DNA of 24,028 nt from Plantago elongata. Its lineage: Eukaryota; Streptophyta; Magnoliopsida; Lamiales; Plantaginaceae. The stretch spans positions 1 to 24,028 of the forward strand of contig JAYMSP010002481.1 of assembly GCA_036897095.1 (NCBI GenBank), in the 5' to 3' direction. This document shows, piece by piece, positions 10,801-18,936 of this stretch; position 1 is the stretch's first letter, and each line of letters starts with the position of its first letter. The notes beneath the pieces were generated by a model. The model was not told the DNA's origin. It saw only the letters and a program-made list of their open reading frames with translations, and made no database searches. The translations under genes were made by a program, and so were the position numbers.

Positions 10801-11087
10801 TTGTTTTACATAGATTGTCTACTCTGGATAGATTATTAAAAATTGGTATTATTGATCTTAATGCTAATAAGTGTGGGATGTGTAATAACTTGCCTGAGTC
10901 TCATGATCATTTGTTTTGCTCATGTCCTTTTGTTTTGGATTTAACTAAATGTATTATGAGGGTTGTGGGTGTGTACAGGATGAATTATACTGTGCAGGAT
11001 TGTGTTGCAGTTTTTGCAAATAGTTCTGTGAAGAATTCAGTTGTCTATAGAATCAGGGCTGCAGCTTTGGGTTGTGTGTTTGAGTGA
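7860..11087 (+). pseudogene. LINE ORF2 remnant (endonuclease, reverse transcriptase)
   Basis: ORF2 would nick target DNA and copy the LINE RNA there. The start at 7860 gives the endonuclease opening CIWNLRGLN. Later endonuclease motifs are AGDLNIVL, LYTWSN, KLDRVLVNQGW and LSPGVSGHS. Reverse transcriptase motifs follow: FKSPGPDGM (near 9220), CLLPK, FLNIDIHKAYDSINW (near 9600, palm motif A), RQGDPMSPYLF (near 9770) and FAYDLLLFSKGD (near 9927, palm motif C with the first catalytic Asp replaced by Tyr). Downstream are RYLGIPLSPKK, a region like DUF4283-family LINE connectors, and a zinc-binding end CGMCNNLPESHDHLFCSCPF (near 10873). Stops at 8217-8219, 8610-8612, 9411-9413, 9759-9761 and 10780-10782, plus frame changes near 8630-9100 and 10000, inactivate it. 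Confidence 0.85.
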
Positions 11088-11263
11088 GTTATCTCAGGAG
11101 AAAATTTTGAGTCCATTTGCAGTTTTGTGGTTCTATCATTTGGATCACTTGTTGGAATTTTGAGTTGTGTTAATTCGGTTGTGTTCTCTATTGGGGTATG
11201 CCCCTCTTAGATTGTACTCTTATGGGCTTCAATATATTTATACCTTTGTGCAAAAACAAAAAA
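11088..11263 (+). other. LINE 3' untranslated region and A-rich tail
   Basis: No coding sense is seen after the ORF2 stop. A GTATGCCCCTC segment and TTGTACTCTTATGGGC precede TATATTTATACC and the tail CAAAAACAAAAAA (11251-11263). Recognisable LTR sequence (TTAGAGCCAGAGATCTAGAG) starts at 11269. Confidence 0.7.
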
Positions 11264-11644
11264 GGAAGTTAGAGCCAGAGATCTAGAGTAATCGAGAAAT
11301 TTTTAGATTCTCTCTAGATGATAAGGCATGTAGATTTCCTAATTATTTCATCATCTCTTTCAATATTTTATTACCTTTAGAACTCCTAGACTACCTGGAA
11401 TAATCTGTCAAGTAACAAGTATAAATAGGATCCTAGGCTTAACCCTAATTATGTGAATATTTATGAAAATAGATATTTTCATCATTTCGACTGCGTTGCA
11501 TGCACCAGCTAGGTCAAACCCTATCTGCAAACCTACTCCTTTAATAGACGAACCCGCTCTTATGAGCAATAAATCCACCACAATCGTGACAAGGCTTGAT
11601 AATTCGTCCCACGAATTACCGATAGGAAAAACAACGCTCCATCA
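11264..11644 (+). repeat. 3' LTR, right part (after the LINE)
   Basis: This matches 4318-4695 of the 5' LTR along its length, including the TATAAATA box (11420-11427), CTACCTGGAATAATCTGTCA, and the ending AATTCGTCCCACGAATTACC, then CCATCA at 11644. The ending holds an ATTCGTCCCACGAAT inverted repeat also present in the 5' copy. Confidence 0.85.
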
Positions 11645-12714
11645 TATTGTTTCAAGATCTATGGATAGGGAGCAAAACTAATGAACCGAACATATCTCAA
11701 TCATATAACCACTGGATTGGACTGGACCACCATTATTATTGTTGGCTTGTGGGCTGTAGAAGGACTGCTCCTAGCTAGCCAATATCGATAAAGAATGATG
11801 GACCGTGGTGCTGTTCAAGAAATTAAATCCGCTAGTTGCTTGCTCTGCTCCACTTGTAGTATACCTAGTTACGTACGTACAGCGCTATGCATTTATACCA
11901 ACAAAACTCTTATTCATACTTAAAGTGTAACGTTCATACAACAATCGATCGTGATTAAATTTATGTGCTGGATGCAATTACTTATTAACTGATCATCAAC
12001 TGATATATATCGATTATATTGTACAACTGCACTTAAATTTATCTCAATCTCGTATGCGCGCAAGTAAACATAACAGGGAATCGCTTATTATAAGTCCATT
12101 ATAGATCAAGCACACTTAATTAAAAAAATAAAATTACAACTTATTATATAAGAATCATTGTCAACTTTATTAATATTTGTGAAACTTTGAAATGTTACAT
12201 AAATACTTATAACTTTTAATATAAATGACTAGATTTCACGCATTTTTATAAGTTCTAGCTTTTAGATAAGATAAAATTATATCATAATATCAGAGTTTCT
12301 GGTTCACGTCCACCTAAATTTAAATCTTCACGAAGATAATCAAGTTCGAGCTTTTAAATTTTTCTTTTCTAAACAGTTAAAATTAACTTAAACCACCAAC
12401 TTATTATTTAGAGGGGAAGTGAGTTTAAGATTTTAGATGAGATGGAATCCTATGTACCTGTGACGGGAGGAAGTGGATAAACATTTTGGCACCAATGATG
12501 GAAAGACCATCTTTGATTTATTTCGGAGCAACCGAAGTAAGAGGTTTAGGCGTGAGCTAGTACATTTTGTTATATAGTCGTTTCTTTATGTGTGATGTAA
12601 TTTTAGTGTTGTAATTGTGGTATTGTATGGTGTTTATTAAAACATTAAATATGTTCGTGTAAAATATTTAATAATTCCTATATATATATATTGTTTTACA
12701 GGAAGCCGTACATG
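11645..12714. other. AT-rich intergenic spacer
   Basis: No coding sequence or RNA gene is supported. Minor features are an ACGTACGTAC run near 11871 and a TATATATATA run near 12680. A short CTGGTTCACGTCC stretch near 12299 loosely resembles a tRNA B box but has no A-box partner. Confidence 0.55.
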
Positions 12715-13182
12715 TTAGGCTCGGTTCTCTTTAAATGAACTGAATTAAATGAAATTAAACTGAACTGAATTAAATGAAATTAAACTGAACTGAATGGAAC
12801 TAAATCGAACTGAATTAAAGTATAGTATAAAATATAATTTAGCATAGTTAAATTGAACTAAACTAAACTAAACTGAAGAAGTTTTCAATTGAAGAGAACA
12901 AGATCTAAGGCGATGTTCTCTTCAACTGAAATTTACTGAACTGAACTAGATGGAACAAAACTGAACTGAACCAAACTGAACTGAATGGAACAAAGTTGCA
13001 TTCAACTAAAGTGTAATATAAATTATAACTAAATAGAGTTGAACTGAACTGAATTTAGTTGAAGAGAACAGAGCCTAATTAGTCTAAGTCTCTATTTTAT
13101 TCAACTGAAATTTAATAAATTAAATTAAATTTTAATATTAATTATAACTAAGTAAAGTTAAACTGAACTGAAATAGTTTTAA
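12715..13182. repeat. Array of three related small inverted-repeat (MITE-like) units
   Basis: The left end TTAGGCTCGGTTCTCTT (12715-12731) and right end AAGAGAACAGAGCCTAA (13062-13078) are inverted repeats matching at 16 of 17 positions. Between them lies a back-to-back pair of the same kind of end: TTGAAGAGAACA at 12889-12900 and its exact inverse TGTTCTCTTCAA at 12914-12925. So two units, about 12715-12907 and 12908-13078, sit end to end. A third, weaker unit follows to about 13182 (CAACTGAAATTTAAT at its left, AAACTGAACTGAAATAG at its right). All interiors are full of CTGAACTGAA(T/C) runs. No transposase is present, so these are probably non-autonomous DNA-transposon copies. No certain target-site duplication is seen. 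Confidence 0.68.
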
Positions 13183-13351
13183 GTACTTCTCGATCCTCAA
13201 TCCTCACTACTCTCTCTTCCCTCTCTCCCTGACTCTCTCGTGCACCTTCAGAAAAGTTTCAGTATATTTGATCACTTATTCTAAACTTTGAATGCTGAAA
13301 TGCTTATACCTGAATTTTTTCAAAAGTAAAAGTGAACTTGTTAGCAAGAGT

Positions 13352-14541
13352 TAGGGGTGACCATTCGGATTAATCCGATCCGATCCGAACTTCGAATTAA
13401 TCCGAAATTTCGGACCAACTGAGGGTCGATCTATAATCCGATCTGAATGATTCGAATCGGGTTCGGATTAATCCGTCCCGAGTCGGATTTTTTCGGATTA
13501 ATCCGAAAATAAAAAAATTAAAGTTCCCGATGTCAATTAAGAAGTATTTAAAGCAACGCATCTATACATACACCAATACACAATATTCATCGTCCCGGTA
13601 CAGATGGAACCTGACAAGAGCAAGAAAATCACCCAAATATGAGAAACAACTGGCAATTTCAGCATGCATATCCAGCTTTTAAAGAACATATCTCAAGGGA
13701 GTACTCTAAGATCTATAGTTCATCCTAGAAACCAAATGCAACATATAATGACCAGAAATAAAAAAGTTAAAGTACCCCCATTTGATTACTTTAGACAAAA
13801 TATTCATTTTCAACCAATCTATACATATACCAATACACACAAAATCGAATCATTTCTCGATGTCTACGACGGCGAAGCAACGGCGGCGAAGCTATACTTC
13901 TGTCTACCAATGCCTCTGAATGAGTTATGCGAAAGTAGTAAATATGGACCCGGAAACTGACAAGCTGATAAGGAGGACAACAATGATAGCTACTGTCACA
14001 GCTTCTTACTTTCTTCTTACAGCTGACTATGGCCCTGAACCCAATTTTCTTGATCCTATTAAAAATGTCATATCATCATCAGCTGAAAGATCTGTGAAAG
14101 AGTTCATCTTTTGACCAAATGAGAAGAATCAAAATAATCCAGAAAGTGAGATTAGGAAGCTGCCTTCAAGTTCCCCACAGAAAAATCCATAGTTTGTAGA
14201 TACTTAACAGTTTACATTCTTCCTCACACTATATACTCCAATAGTTAAAACTCTTCTAGATCAGTGTTTGTATAAACATAACAATTTGAATTTTCTGGTA
14301 TCAATAGTAATGTACTTGTTTGGATAAAAAAAATAAACGTTTCTGGCCTTCTGAGTTTTTTGTTTATATTTCGGATTAAATTTGAATTATTCGAAAATCC
14401 GACGGATTTAACCCGATCCGATCCGAAATCCGAAAAATTAAAAAATGCCAACTTAAAATTCGATTCGAATATAACGGATCGAATCAGATTGTCGGATTTT
14501 CAGTCTGAATTTTTAGTTTTTCAATTTTATGGTCACCTCTA
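13352..14541 (+). mobile_element. hAT-like non-autonomous element carrying a gene copy
   Basis: The ends are inverted repeats: TAGGGGTGACCAT at the left and ATGGTCACCTCTA at the right (12 of 13 positions). The flanking 8-mers GCAAGAGT (13344-13351) and GAAAGGGT (14542-14549) match at 6 of 8 positions. TAGGGGTG-type ends and 8-bp duplications are typical of hAT elements. Both subterminal zones are packed with short CGGATT/AATCCG and GATCCGAT motifs in both orientations (13370-13510 and 14374-14500), the usual sites of transposase binding. No transposase is present. The middle holds a copy of a small plant gene (13920-14192). A segment with TCTATACATA and CCAATACACA occurs twice, at about 13559-13582 and 13817-13840, so part of the interior may be duplicated. 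Confidence 0.65.
13920..14192 (+). pseudogene. Copy of a small conserved plant gene, with one premature stop
   Basis: The frame opens MSYAKVVNMDPETDKLIRRT, then MIATVTASYFLLTADYGPEP, and runs 64 codons to a TGA at 14112-14114. Downstream of that stop the same frame stays open and protein-like (PNEKNQNNPESEIRK...) to a TAG at 14190-14192, for 90 sense codons overall. A single-base change in a Gly codon would explain the stop. The pattern resembles a short, widely conserved plant protein of unknown function with one hydrophobic, possibly membrane, segment (about residues 21-36); I recall the pattern but no gene name. Introns are not seen. An A-rich stretch near 14324-14334 (GGATAAAAAAAATAAAC) could be a poly(A) relic of a retrocopy, or simply the gene's 3' untranslated region. 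It lies inside the hAT-like element. Confidence 0.55.
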
Positions 14542-14813
14542 GAAAGGGTAGTAGTGTTAAAACTTAAAAGAAAAGAAACAAAAGGTTGTATGTACATCCC
14601 ATCACATGCATTATCCATGTACGTACGTTTAGTTTTAAGAAGTGATATTTGGTAGAGCGACAATAGTTGGTGTGAATGTAAAGTCGATGTATGATGTGAA
14701 ATGAGACTATCAATTCTTTAATTGATTAGGACTAATTTTAAGAAATGAGTACAATTTTAATGCGTGAATCATGTCTCGCTTACATATGTTTGTGTAGTAC
14801 TAATTCAACATTC

Positions 14814-14835
14814 TTTGTACCGAATGCGGTACAAA
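14814..14835. repeat. Perfect 9-bp hairpin
   Basis: TTTGTACCG (14814-14822), loop AATG, CGGTACAAA (14827-14835). It may be a palindromic relic of a transposon end; no run of T follows to suggest a terminator role. Confidence 0.55.
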
Positions 14836-15112
14836 TAAAACATACCATTAGCTAAGAAGCAATTCTGCTTTTACTTTTTTTTACGTGTGATATAGAATTG
14901 AGATTGAATTATTTAAATTTGAATTAAAATTTTATATATATTTTTAAGTAAAAATGCAACTGAGTTGAATTGTTTTATAATAAATAATATGTAAATTTTA
15001 ATTTAATTAATTATTTTAAGGAATTATCCATAATTATTGAATTAAGTAGTAAGGGACTTAAATTCACTTAAATAAAGCTTCATGTTTAGCCTTTTAAATG
15101 TAAAAAGCATCG

Positions 15113-15132
15113 TTAGGAGAGCCGTCTCCTAA
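15113..15132. repeat. Perfect 8-bp hairpin
   Basis: TTAGGAGA (15113-15120), loop GCCG, TCTCCTAA (15125-15132). It is GC-richer than its surroundings, as is usual for a small remnant of a DNA-transposon terminus. Function unknown. Confidence 0.5.
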
Positions 15133-15859
15133 AAAAGATCTAACAATGTTCAATTGAATTATAGCCGTATAAACGAATATCAATGAGAATTAAAAAAATA
15201 AAAAGTCGTGTTAATGAATTAATTAACATTTAGATATAGTGTCACAATGATTTAGTATAAGATTGATTAAATCAAACGTAATGTATCTAAATTATGTTCT
15301 TATAATAGATTTTAGAAAATAAATATGAACTTATTTTCCTTCAAATGAACTTTAAAATTTTAGGGCGCAACAATCACCTTCAAATGATACAATGTCCTTA
15401 CCGAATCTCCCCGATCAAGCAATCAGATAACCTGCAAGTTTAGTTCAATAGTGTTACCAATTTGTAACCTCTTGACCCATTAACTCACGAATTTACTGAT
15501 AAAAGATATAATATACTAAGTTACTAACTTTACAAATCAAATCATTCATGGCCGAATGATAAACTAAGATACATCGTACTTGAAAAGTTATATGTTTGAT
15601 TTTTAAAATGGTTATTTTACTAAAGAAATTATAATGTATTGATGTTGATTCACGCATTACAATCATCCTCAAATTGCATAAATGAGTCACACTAAATTTA
15701 AGTTTTTATAAATATAATTTCAAAATAAATACATTAATTACTAACTGGTAATTTGGTACTGAACTAATGAGAGAAACAGGGGAATATTGGTGCATTAATT
15801 AATTTTTATCGGTATTGGGCTGAAATTGATATGGTATGGAATTTAAAAAGGTTGTTATT

Positions 15860-15957
15860 TTAGGAGGTGTGCAGTGTCAGAGCGATTCCCTTTTTAAGCG
15901 ACACCTACACTTTCCATTTCCCCACTATATATCTTCTTCCCTCCTCTCTTCTCTGTA
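15860..15957 (+). promoter_or_regulatory. Core promoter of the FPP gene
   Basis: A TATA box (CTATATATC, about 15925-15932) is followed at once by a pyrimidine patch (CTTCTTCCCTCCTCTCTTCTC, 15933-15953), a common arrangement in plant core promoters. A start of transcription at about 15955-15965 would give a short non-coding first exon. The position is inferred from these elements and from the first good donor site downstream. Confidence 0.55.
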
Positions 15958-15997
15958 AATAAAAACCAAATTCCATTGCATTGTTACTGGTAAACTG
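15958..15997 (+). other. FPP leader exon 1 (non-coding)
   Basis: The exon is inferred. It runs from the likely transcription start to the donor ACTG|GTAAGC at 15998. It contains no ATG. A second possible donor lies eight bases upstream (ACTG|GTAAAC). Confidence 0.45.
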
Positions 15998-16077
15998 GTA
16001 AGCTTCTGAACCTTCTTCAGCTTCACTATGCTCATTTTGCATTGATTGTATTTGAATCACTGTCCATTACATTTTGA

Positions 16078-16085
16078 TGACGTCA
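16078..16085. promoter_or_regulatory. TGACGTCA palindrome (bZIP-type site)
   Basis: A full eight-base TGACGTCA palindrome lies 80 bp inside the first leader intron. Plant TGA-type and related bZIP factors bind TGACG cores. A single site may be chance. Confidence 0.3.
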
Positions 16086-16318
16086 ATCACCGAGTGATTT
16101 ATGGCTTTTCAAACTTCTCATCATTCTATTCTGTATTTCTGTTGCTCTTTTGTTTGTTCCTTATCACACTTTCCGTCAGCTCAGTGATGTACGTGCTTCT
16201 CGTGTTTGATTCAAGTCATTGCAGGTTTTGATCACTGACTGTTATAGAATTTTGTTTTGGTAAATGTGAATGATGTTGTAGAAGACGATTGATTGATTGT
16301 CACTTGTCGGTACTTAGA

Positions 16319-16420
16319 TTTTTTTATTTTTTTTAAATGGCTAAAGTGTGGCTCGAACTCCGACCTATCGGTTGGAGGTTGGAGGTTGGAGGTGAAGAAC
16401 TGAGCTGCACTTCGTTGTCA
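16319..16420 (-). mobile_element. tRNA-derived SINE in FPP leader intron 1
   Basis: On the minus strand this starts near 16420 and reads GTGCAGCTCAGTTCTTCA (A-box-like), then three CCTCCAA repeats, then GGAGTTCGAGCC (B-box-like), and ends in an A-rich tail seen on the plus strand as TTTTTTATTTTTTTTT (16319-16334). It is flanked by TCGGTACTTAGA (16307-16318) and TCGATACTTAGA (16421-16432), a 12-bp target-site duplication with one mismatch. Size, boxes, tail and duplication all fit a short SINE. Confidence 0.72.
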
Positions 16421-18010
16421 TCGATACTTAGAATGAATGAATCTGCTAGCTTCATTTAGAGAATTGTAGTTTCTGATTAGTGATTGTATTAGATTTCTGA
16501 TAGTTTGATTACTGAATTTTGGTGTGGTTAGTGGGAATGGATGATGATCGATGAAGACGATTGATTGTCTGTACTTGCATTAGAATGGTATATACTTGTA
16601 TGTATTTAATGAAGAAATGAAGCCAGCTAAGATTGATTTAGTAGAATAAAGTGTGTTGAGATTTTATTTTATTCTGTGTTTGTTGGATTATGTAAATGTC
16701 ACAATCGTGACATCTTTTTATATTGTCTTTGCTGGGCAATCGTTTTCTTCATCCTCACTGGCATTTTTGTGAATCATCTGTAATCTTAATGATTTTTGTT
16801 ATGTATGATTGGGGATTTGTTTTCATGGTCTCGTGTGTTTGCATCCACCTCTCCAGTATGGGGACACGCGGATTCTGGTTATTTGTCTTTGTTGGTTTAG
16901 TTAGAACCTTTCTCTCAACTAGGAATAAGAAAATATGATACTATTGTTCATGGCTGAGAAAAGTTAAACAAGGTTACAATTATTGAAGCCAATTGCAATT
17001 TTGCTAATTGTCAAGTAATCTACTTGTACAGGTTCATATGTCTGCTTATTTTTGAATTTGTTGGTATAGTGGAGCTGAACAAGTAGACTACAGTTGAGTG
17101 GAGTTTCTTGCGACAGGTAAATCGACTACAATTAAGTAGTATTAGAAGCAGCAGTTGTAGTAATAGTTCTGTTTCTTTTATTAAAGATATGCAACAATTC
17201 CACCGTTGCAAAGCTATTAATAGCATTAATGAAGTACTATTATTTCCAAGATAGAAGTAGCCAGTAGGACCTGTTTGTTAATACCGAGCAAGTGAACATG
17301 CATACTCTTCATGAAAACTTGCCAGAAATTATTGGGAAGAATCTTGGGGTGTACGTACCACAGAACGCACACTATACCAATTGCATACCAGAAAACCATA
17401 CCATATAACTTTGTACTGATTACTGTAGTACAAACTTCCACTTCATTGTTACTGGTGGCATTATAATTTGGCCTGTATGTGCGTATTTTGAATGGTTTTT
17501 TGATCATTGATCTTCCTTTACTAATCCCCAGAACTGTTGGAGTTGGACGTCACAGTTTTTGAGTTTAAAATGGGTTTCTGATGTTTGATTTCAATCCTCT
17601 GTGATTTGTTAAATTATCTGAGTATGAAGGTATAAAAGGGCTAGTTCGTCTGGATTCACTGTTTGTTTCCAGTCCAAAAATAGCTGTACACAGAAATTCT
17701 AATCCTGTTAAAAAGAATTGCTTTAGAAAAGCCTTTCGACGGTAGCGGTGATTGTTGGTATGTGCATCTGGATGATTGTTAAGCCCAGATAAGAGCAGTT
17801 TTGTACAGTAAAGTTGGTTTTACAATTTTTGGCGATTGTTGATACATGAACTATATTTGTGCTATTTGTTTCAGTTCATTTACTCTTTGCTAGTCTATCT
17901 CCTTCACTAGCATTTTTTGGATCATGTAGCGTATTGCATTCCATAGAACAACATGATGAATTTTATAATACGTGAATGCAGATTTGATTGGCTCTTTCCT
18001 GGTGATTTTA

Positions 18011-18400
18011 TATCTCCACCTTTCCAATGAAGCCTTTGGTCCTGATAAACTGACAAAAAGTTCATTATTTATGTAATCTTCTATGGGAGAATTTGACCTT
18101 GATGACTATGAGACTATCTCATGTTCTTATATCACCTTTTCATTTATGCCTTTAGACGTAAATTGATAATATGGAATGAAAAATTGAGAACTTTTGTAAT
18201 CCTCTGTTAGACTTTTGACTTAGTATATATATTTATCCACATTTCCATTTACGACTTCGGTAATACTTTGATAATCTAGATTGAAATATAAATGACATTT
18301 GCAATTTTCTATTGGAGACTTGATGATCATCTCATGTCTGTGTATCGACCTCTGCAATTATTCCTTTGTTACTAATCTGATGATCTGGAGTCTGGACGCA
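18011..18400 (+). repeat. Four diverged tandem units of about 110 bp in leader intron 1
   Basis: Units start at about 18011 (TATCTCCACCTTTCC), 18128 (TATATCACCTTTTC), 18234 (TATCCACATTTCC) and 18343 (TATCGACCTCTGC), spaced 117, 106 and 109 bp. Each has a GATAAT/GATAAA/GATGAT word after about 40 bases. Units 1 to 3 also share a TTGTAAT/TGTAAT/TGCAAT word near base 75, a CTATGGGAGA/CTGTTAGAC/CTATTGGAGA word and a CTTGATGA-like end. The fourth unit is partial. Confidence 0.55.
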
Positions 18401-18597
18401 GGGATTCATATTATATATAATTGATTGATCCTGTAATAGCTTACTCAATGGTATTGAGATAAATCTAGAATTGGTGATTGTTATGTTAAGAAGCTTTAAG
18501 TTGAATTCTAATTCATTCCACCTTTTTGGTGAACAGAGTCTTTACTTTCTAGTCATTCATAATTAAAGCTTCTGCTGATCCATATTATCTATGCCAG

Positions 18598-18695
18598 TCC
18601 TAGAGCTCGAGGCCATATTTGACTTCATATGCATCGCAAAGCAGAACAAGGTTTCACCCGCCTTCTGAAATTATAGCTCATTGGAGTTAAGGCAG
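18598..18695 (+). other. FPP leader exon 2 (non-coding, with an upstream ORF)
   Basis: This is bounded by acceptor ATGCCAG|TCC and donor GGCAG|GTATGG, both good plant sites. It contains an upstream ATG at 18629 opening 15 codons (MHRKAEQGFTRLLKL) to a TAG at 18674-18676. Exon status is inferred from splice signals and higher GC content. Confidence 0.5.
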
Positions 18696-18782
18696 GTATG
18701 GTCTCTGATCATATACATGTCAAATTAAATTTCTATGCGTTTCGGTCTGTCCAATTTCTGTTAGAGGAGTACATAAAGCTCC

Positions 18783-18936
18783 AATGATGCCTAATTCAAT
18801 TGGTTAATTTGAGGTTCCATGACACTAAAAGTCCTGGGTTCAATTCCCACAGATAATTCTAGTCTACTGGTGGCTTTGTACGAACTGATCCAATCGTTAT
18901 GTGAGATGATTTTTATGTTAATTTTCTATAAAAAAA
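18783..18936 (+). mobile_element. tRNA-derived SINE in FPP leader intron 2
   Basis: An A-box-like stretch (TCAATTGGTTAATTTGAGG, from about 18796) is followed 30-40 bases later by an exact B box GGTTCAATTCC (18837-18847). A tRNA-unrelated stretch follows and ends in ATAAAAAAAG (18928-18937). This is the usual build of plant SINEs. It is not a tRNA gene, since no cloverleaf closes around the boxes. I did not find a target-site duplication, so the edges are approximate. Confidence 0.6.

Larger units (their letters stand above)
6343..11263 (+). mobile_element. L1-type plant LINE, near full length, inactivated
   Basis: It is a non-LTR retrotransposon of the plant L1 type. Order: ORF1 with a DUF4283-like region and a CCHC knuckle (about 6346-7830); ORF2 with endonuclease, reverse transcriptase and a C-terminal zinc-binding reverse-transcriptase domain (7860-11087); a 3' untranslated region; and an A-rich tail (CAAAAACAAAAAA, 11251-11263). 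It sits inside the 3' LTR of the surrounding element, whose sequence stops at 6342 and resumes about 11264-11269. I see no clear target-site duplication at these edges, so either it has decayed or the 5' edge is slightly misplaced. Many stops and frame changes make both ORFs dead. The strand is T/G-rich compared with neighbouring DNA. Confidence 0.9.
4186..11644 (+). mobile_element. Non-autonomous Ty3/gypsy-type LTR retrotransposon, interrupted by a LINE
   Basis: Two related LTRs (about 510 bp at 4186-4695; about 520 bp at 6203-6342 plus 11264-11644) flank an internal region of only about 1.5 kb. A primer-binding site lies two bases after the 5' LTR. A purine run (AGGGGGG, 6193-6199) lies just before the 3' LTR. 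The internal region encodes a purine-rich gag-like leader and a retropepsin, but no reverse transcriptase, RNase H or integrase core is visible. Flanking 5-mers TATTA (4181-4185) and TATTG (11645-11649) may be a decayed target-site duplication. By hand, the last 76 bases of the two LTRs differ at about nine sites, so the insertion is old. The 3' LTR was later split by a LINE. Without it the element would be about 2.5 kb. Confidence 0.82.
14550..15840. other. AT-rich intergenic spacer upstream of the FPP gene
   Basis: No coding sequence or RNA gene is supported. Two perfect short hairpins lie at 14814-14835 and 15113-15132. The rest is A/T-rich with no repeated structure I can follow. Confidence 0.55.
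15998..18597 (+). other. FPP leader intron 1 (about 2.6 kb)
   Basis: The intron runs from donor GTAAGC (15998) to acceptor ATGCCAG (ending 18597). No protein-like reading is seen in it; open frames at 16046-16231, 16723-16938 and 17226-17507 are low-complexity T-rich or antisense. It holds a TGACGTCA motif at 16078-16085, a minus-strand SINE at 16319-16420, a duplicated segment (about 16228 and 16505) and four diverged tandem units at 18011-18400. Long 5' introns of this kind often raise expression in plants. Both splice sites are predicted by eye. Confidence 0.5.

Noticed and set aside
12290-12320. Possible SINE fragment with CTGGTTCACGTCC
   Set aside because: Only a weak B-box match, with no A box, tail or duplication.
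16723-17507. Short open frames in leader intron 1
   Set aside because: T-rich hydrophobic or antisense readings with no family resemblance, lying within a predicted intron.
18796-18870. tRNA gene
   Set aside because: A- and B-box-like sequences are present but no acceptor stem or anticodon arm closes around them, and an A-rich tail follows; it fits a SINE better.
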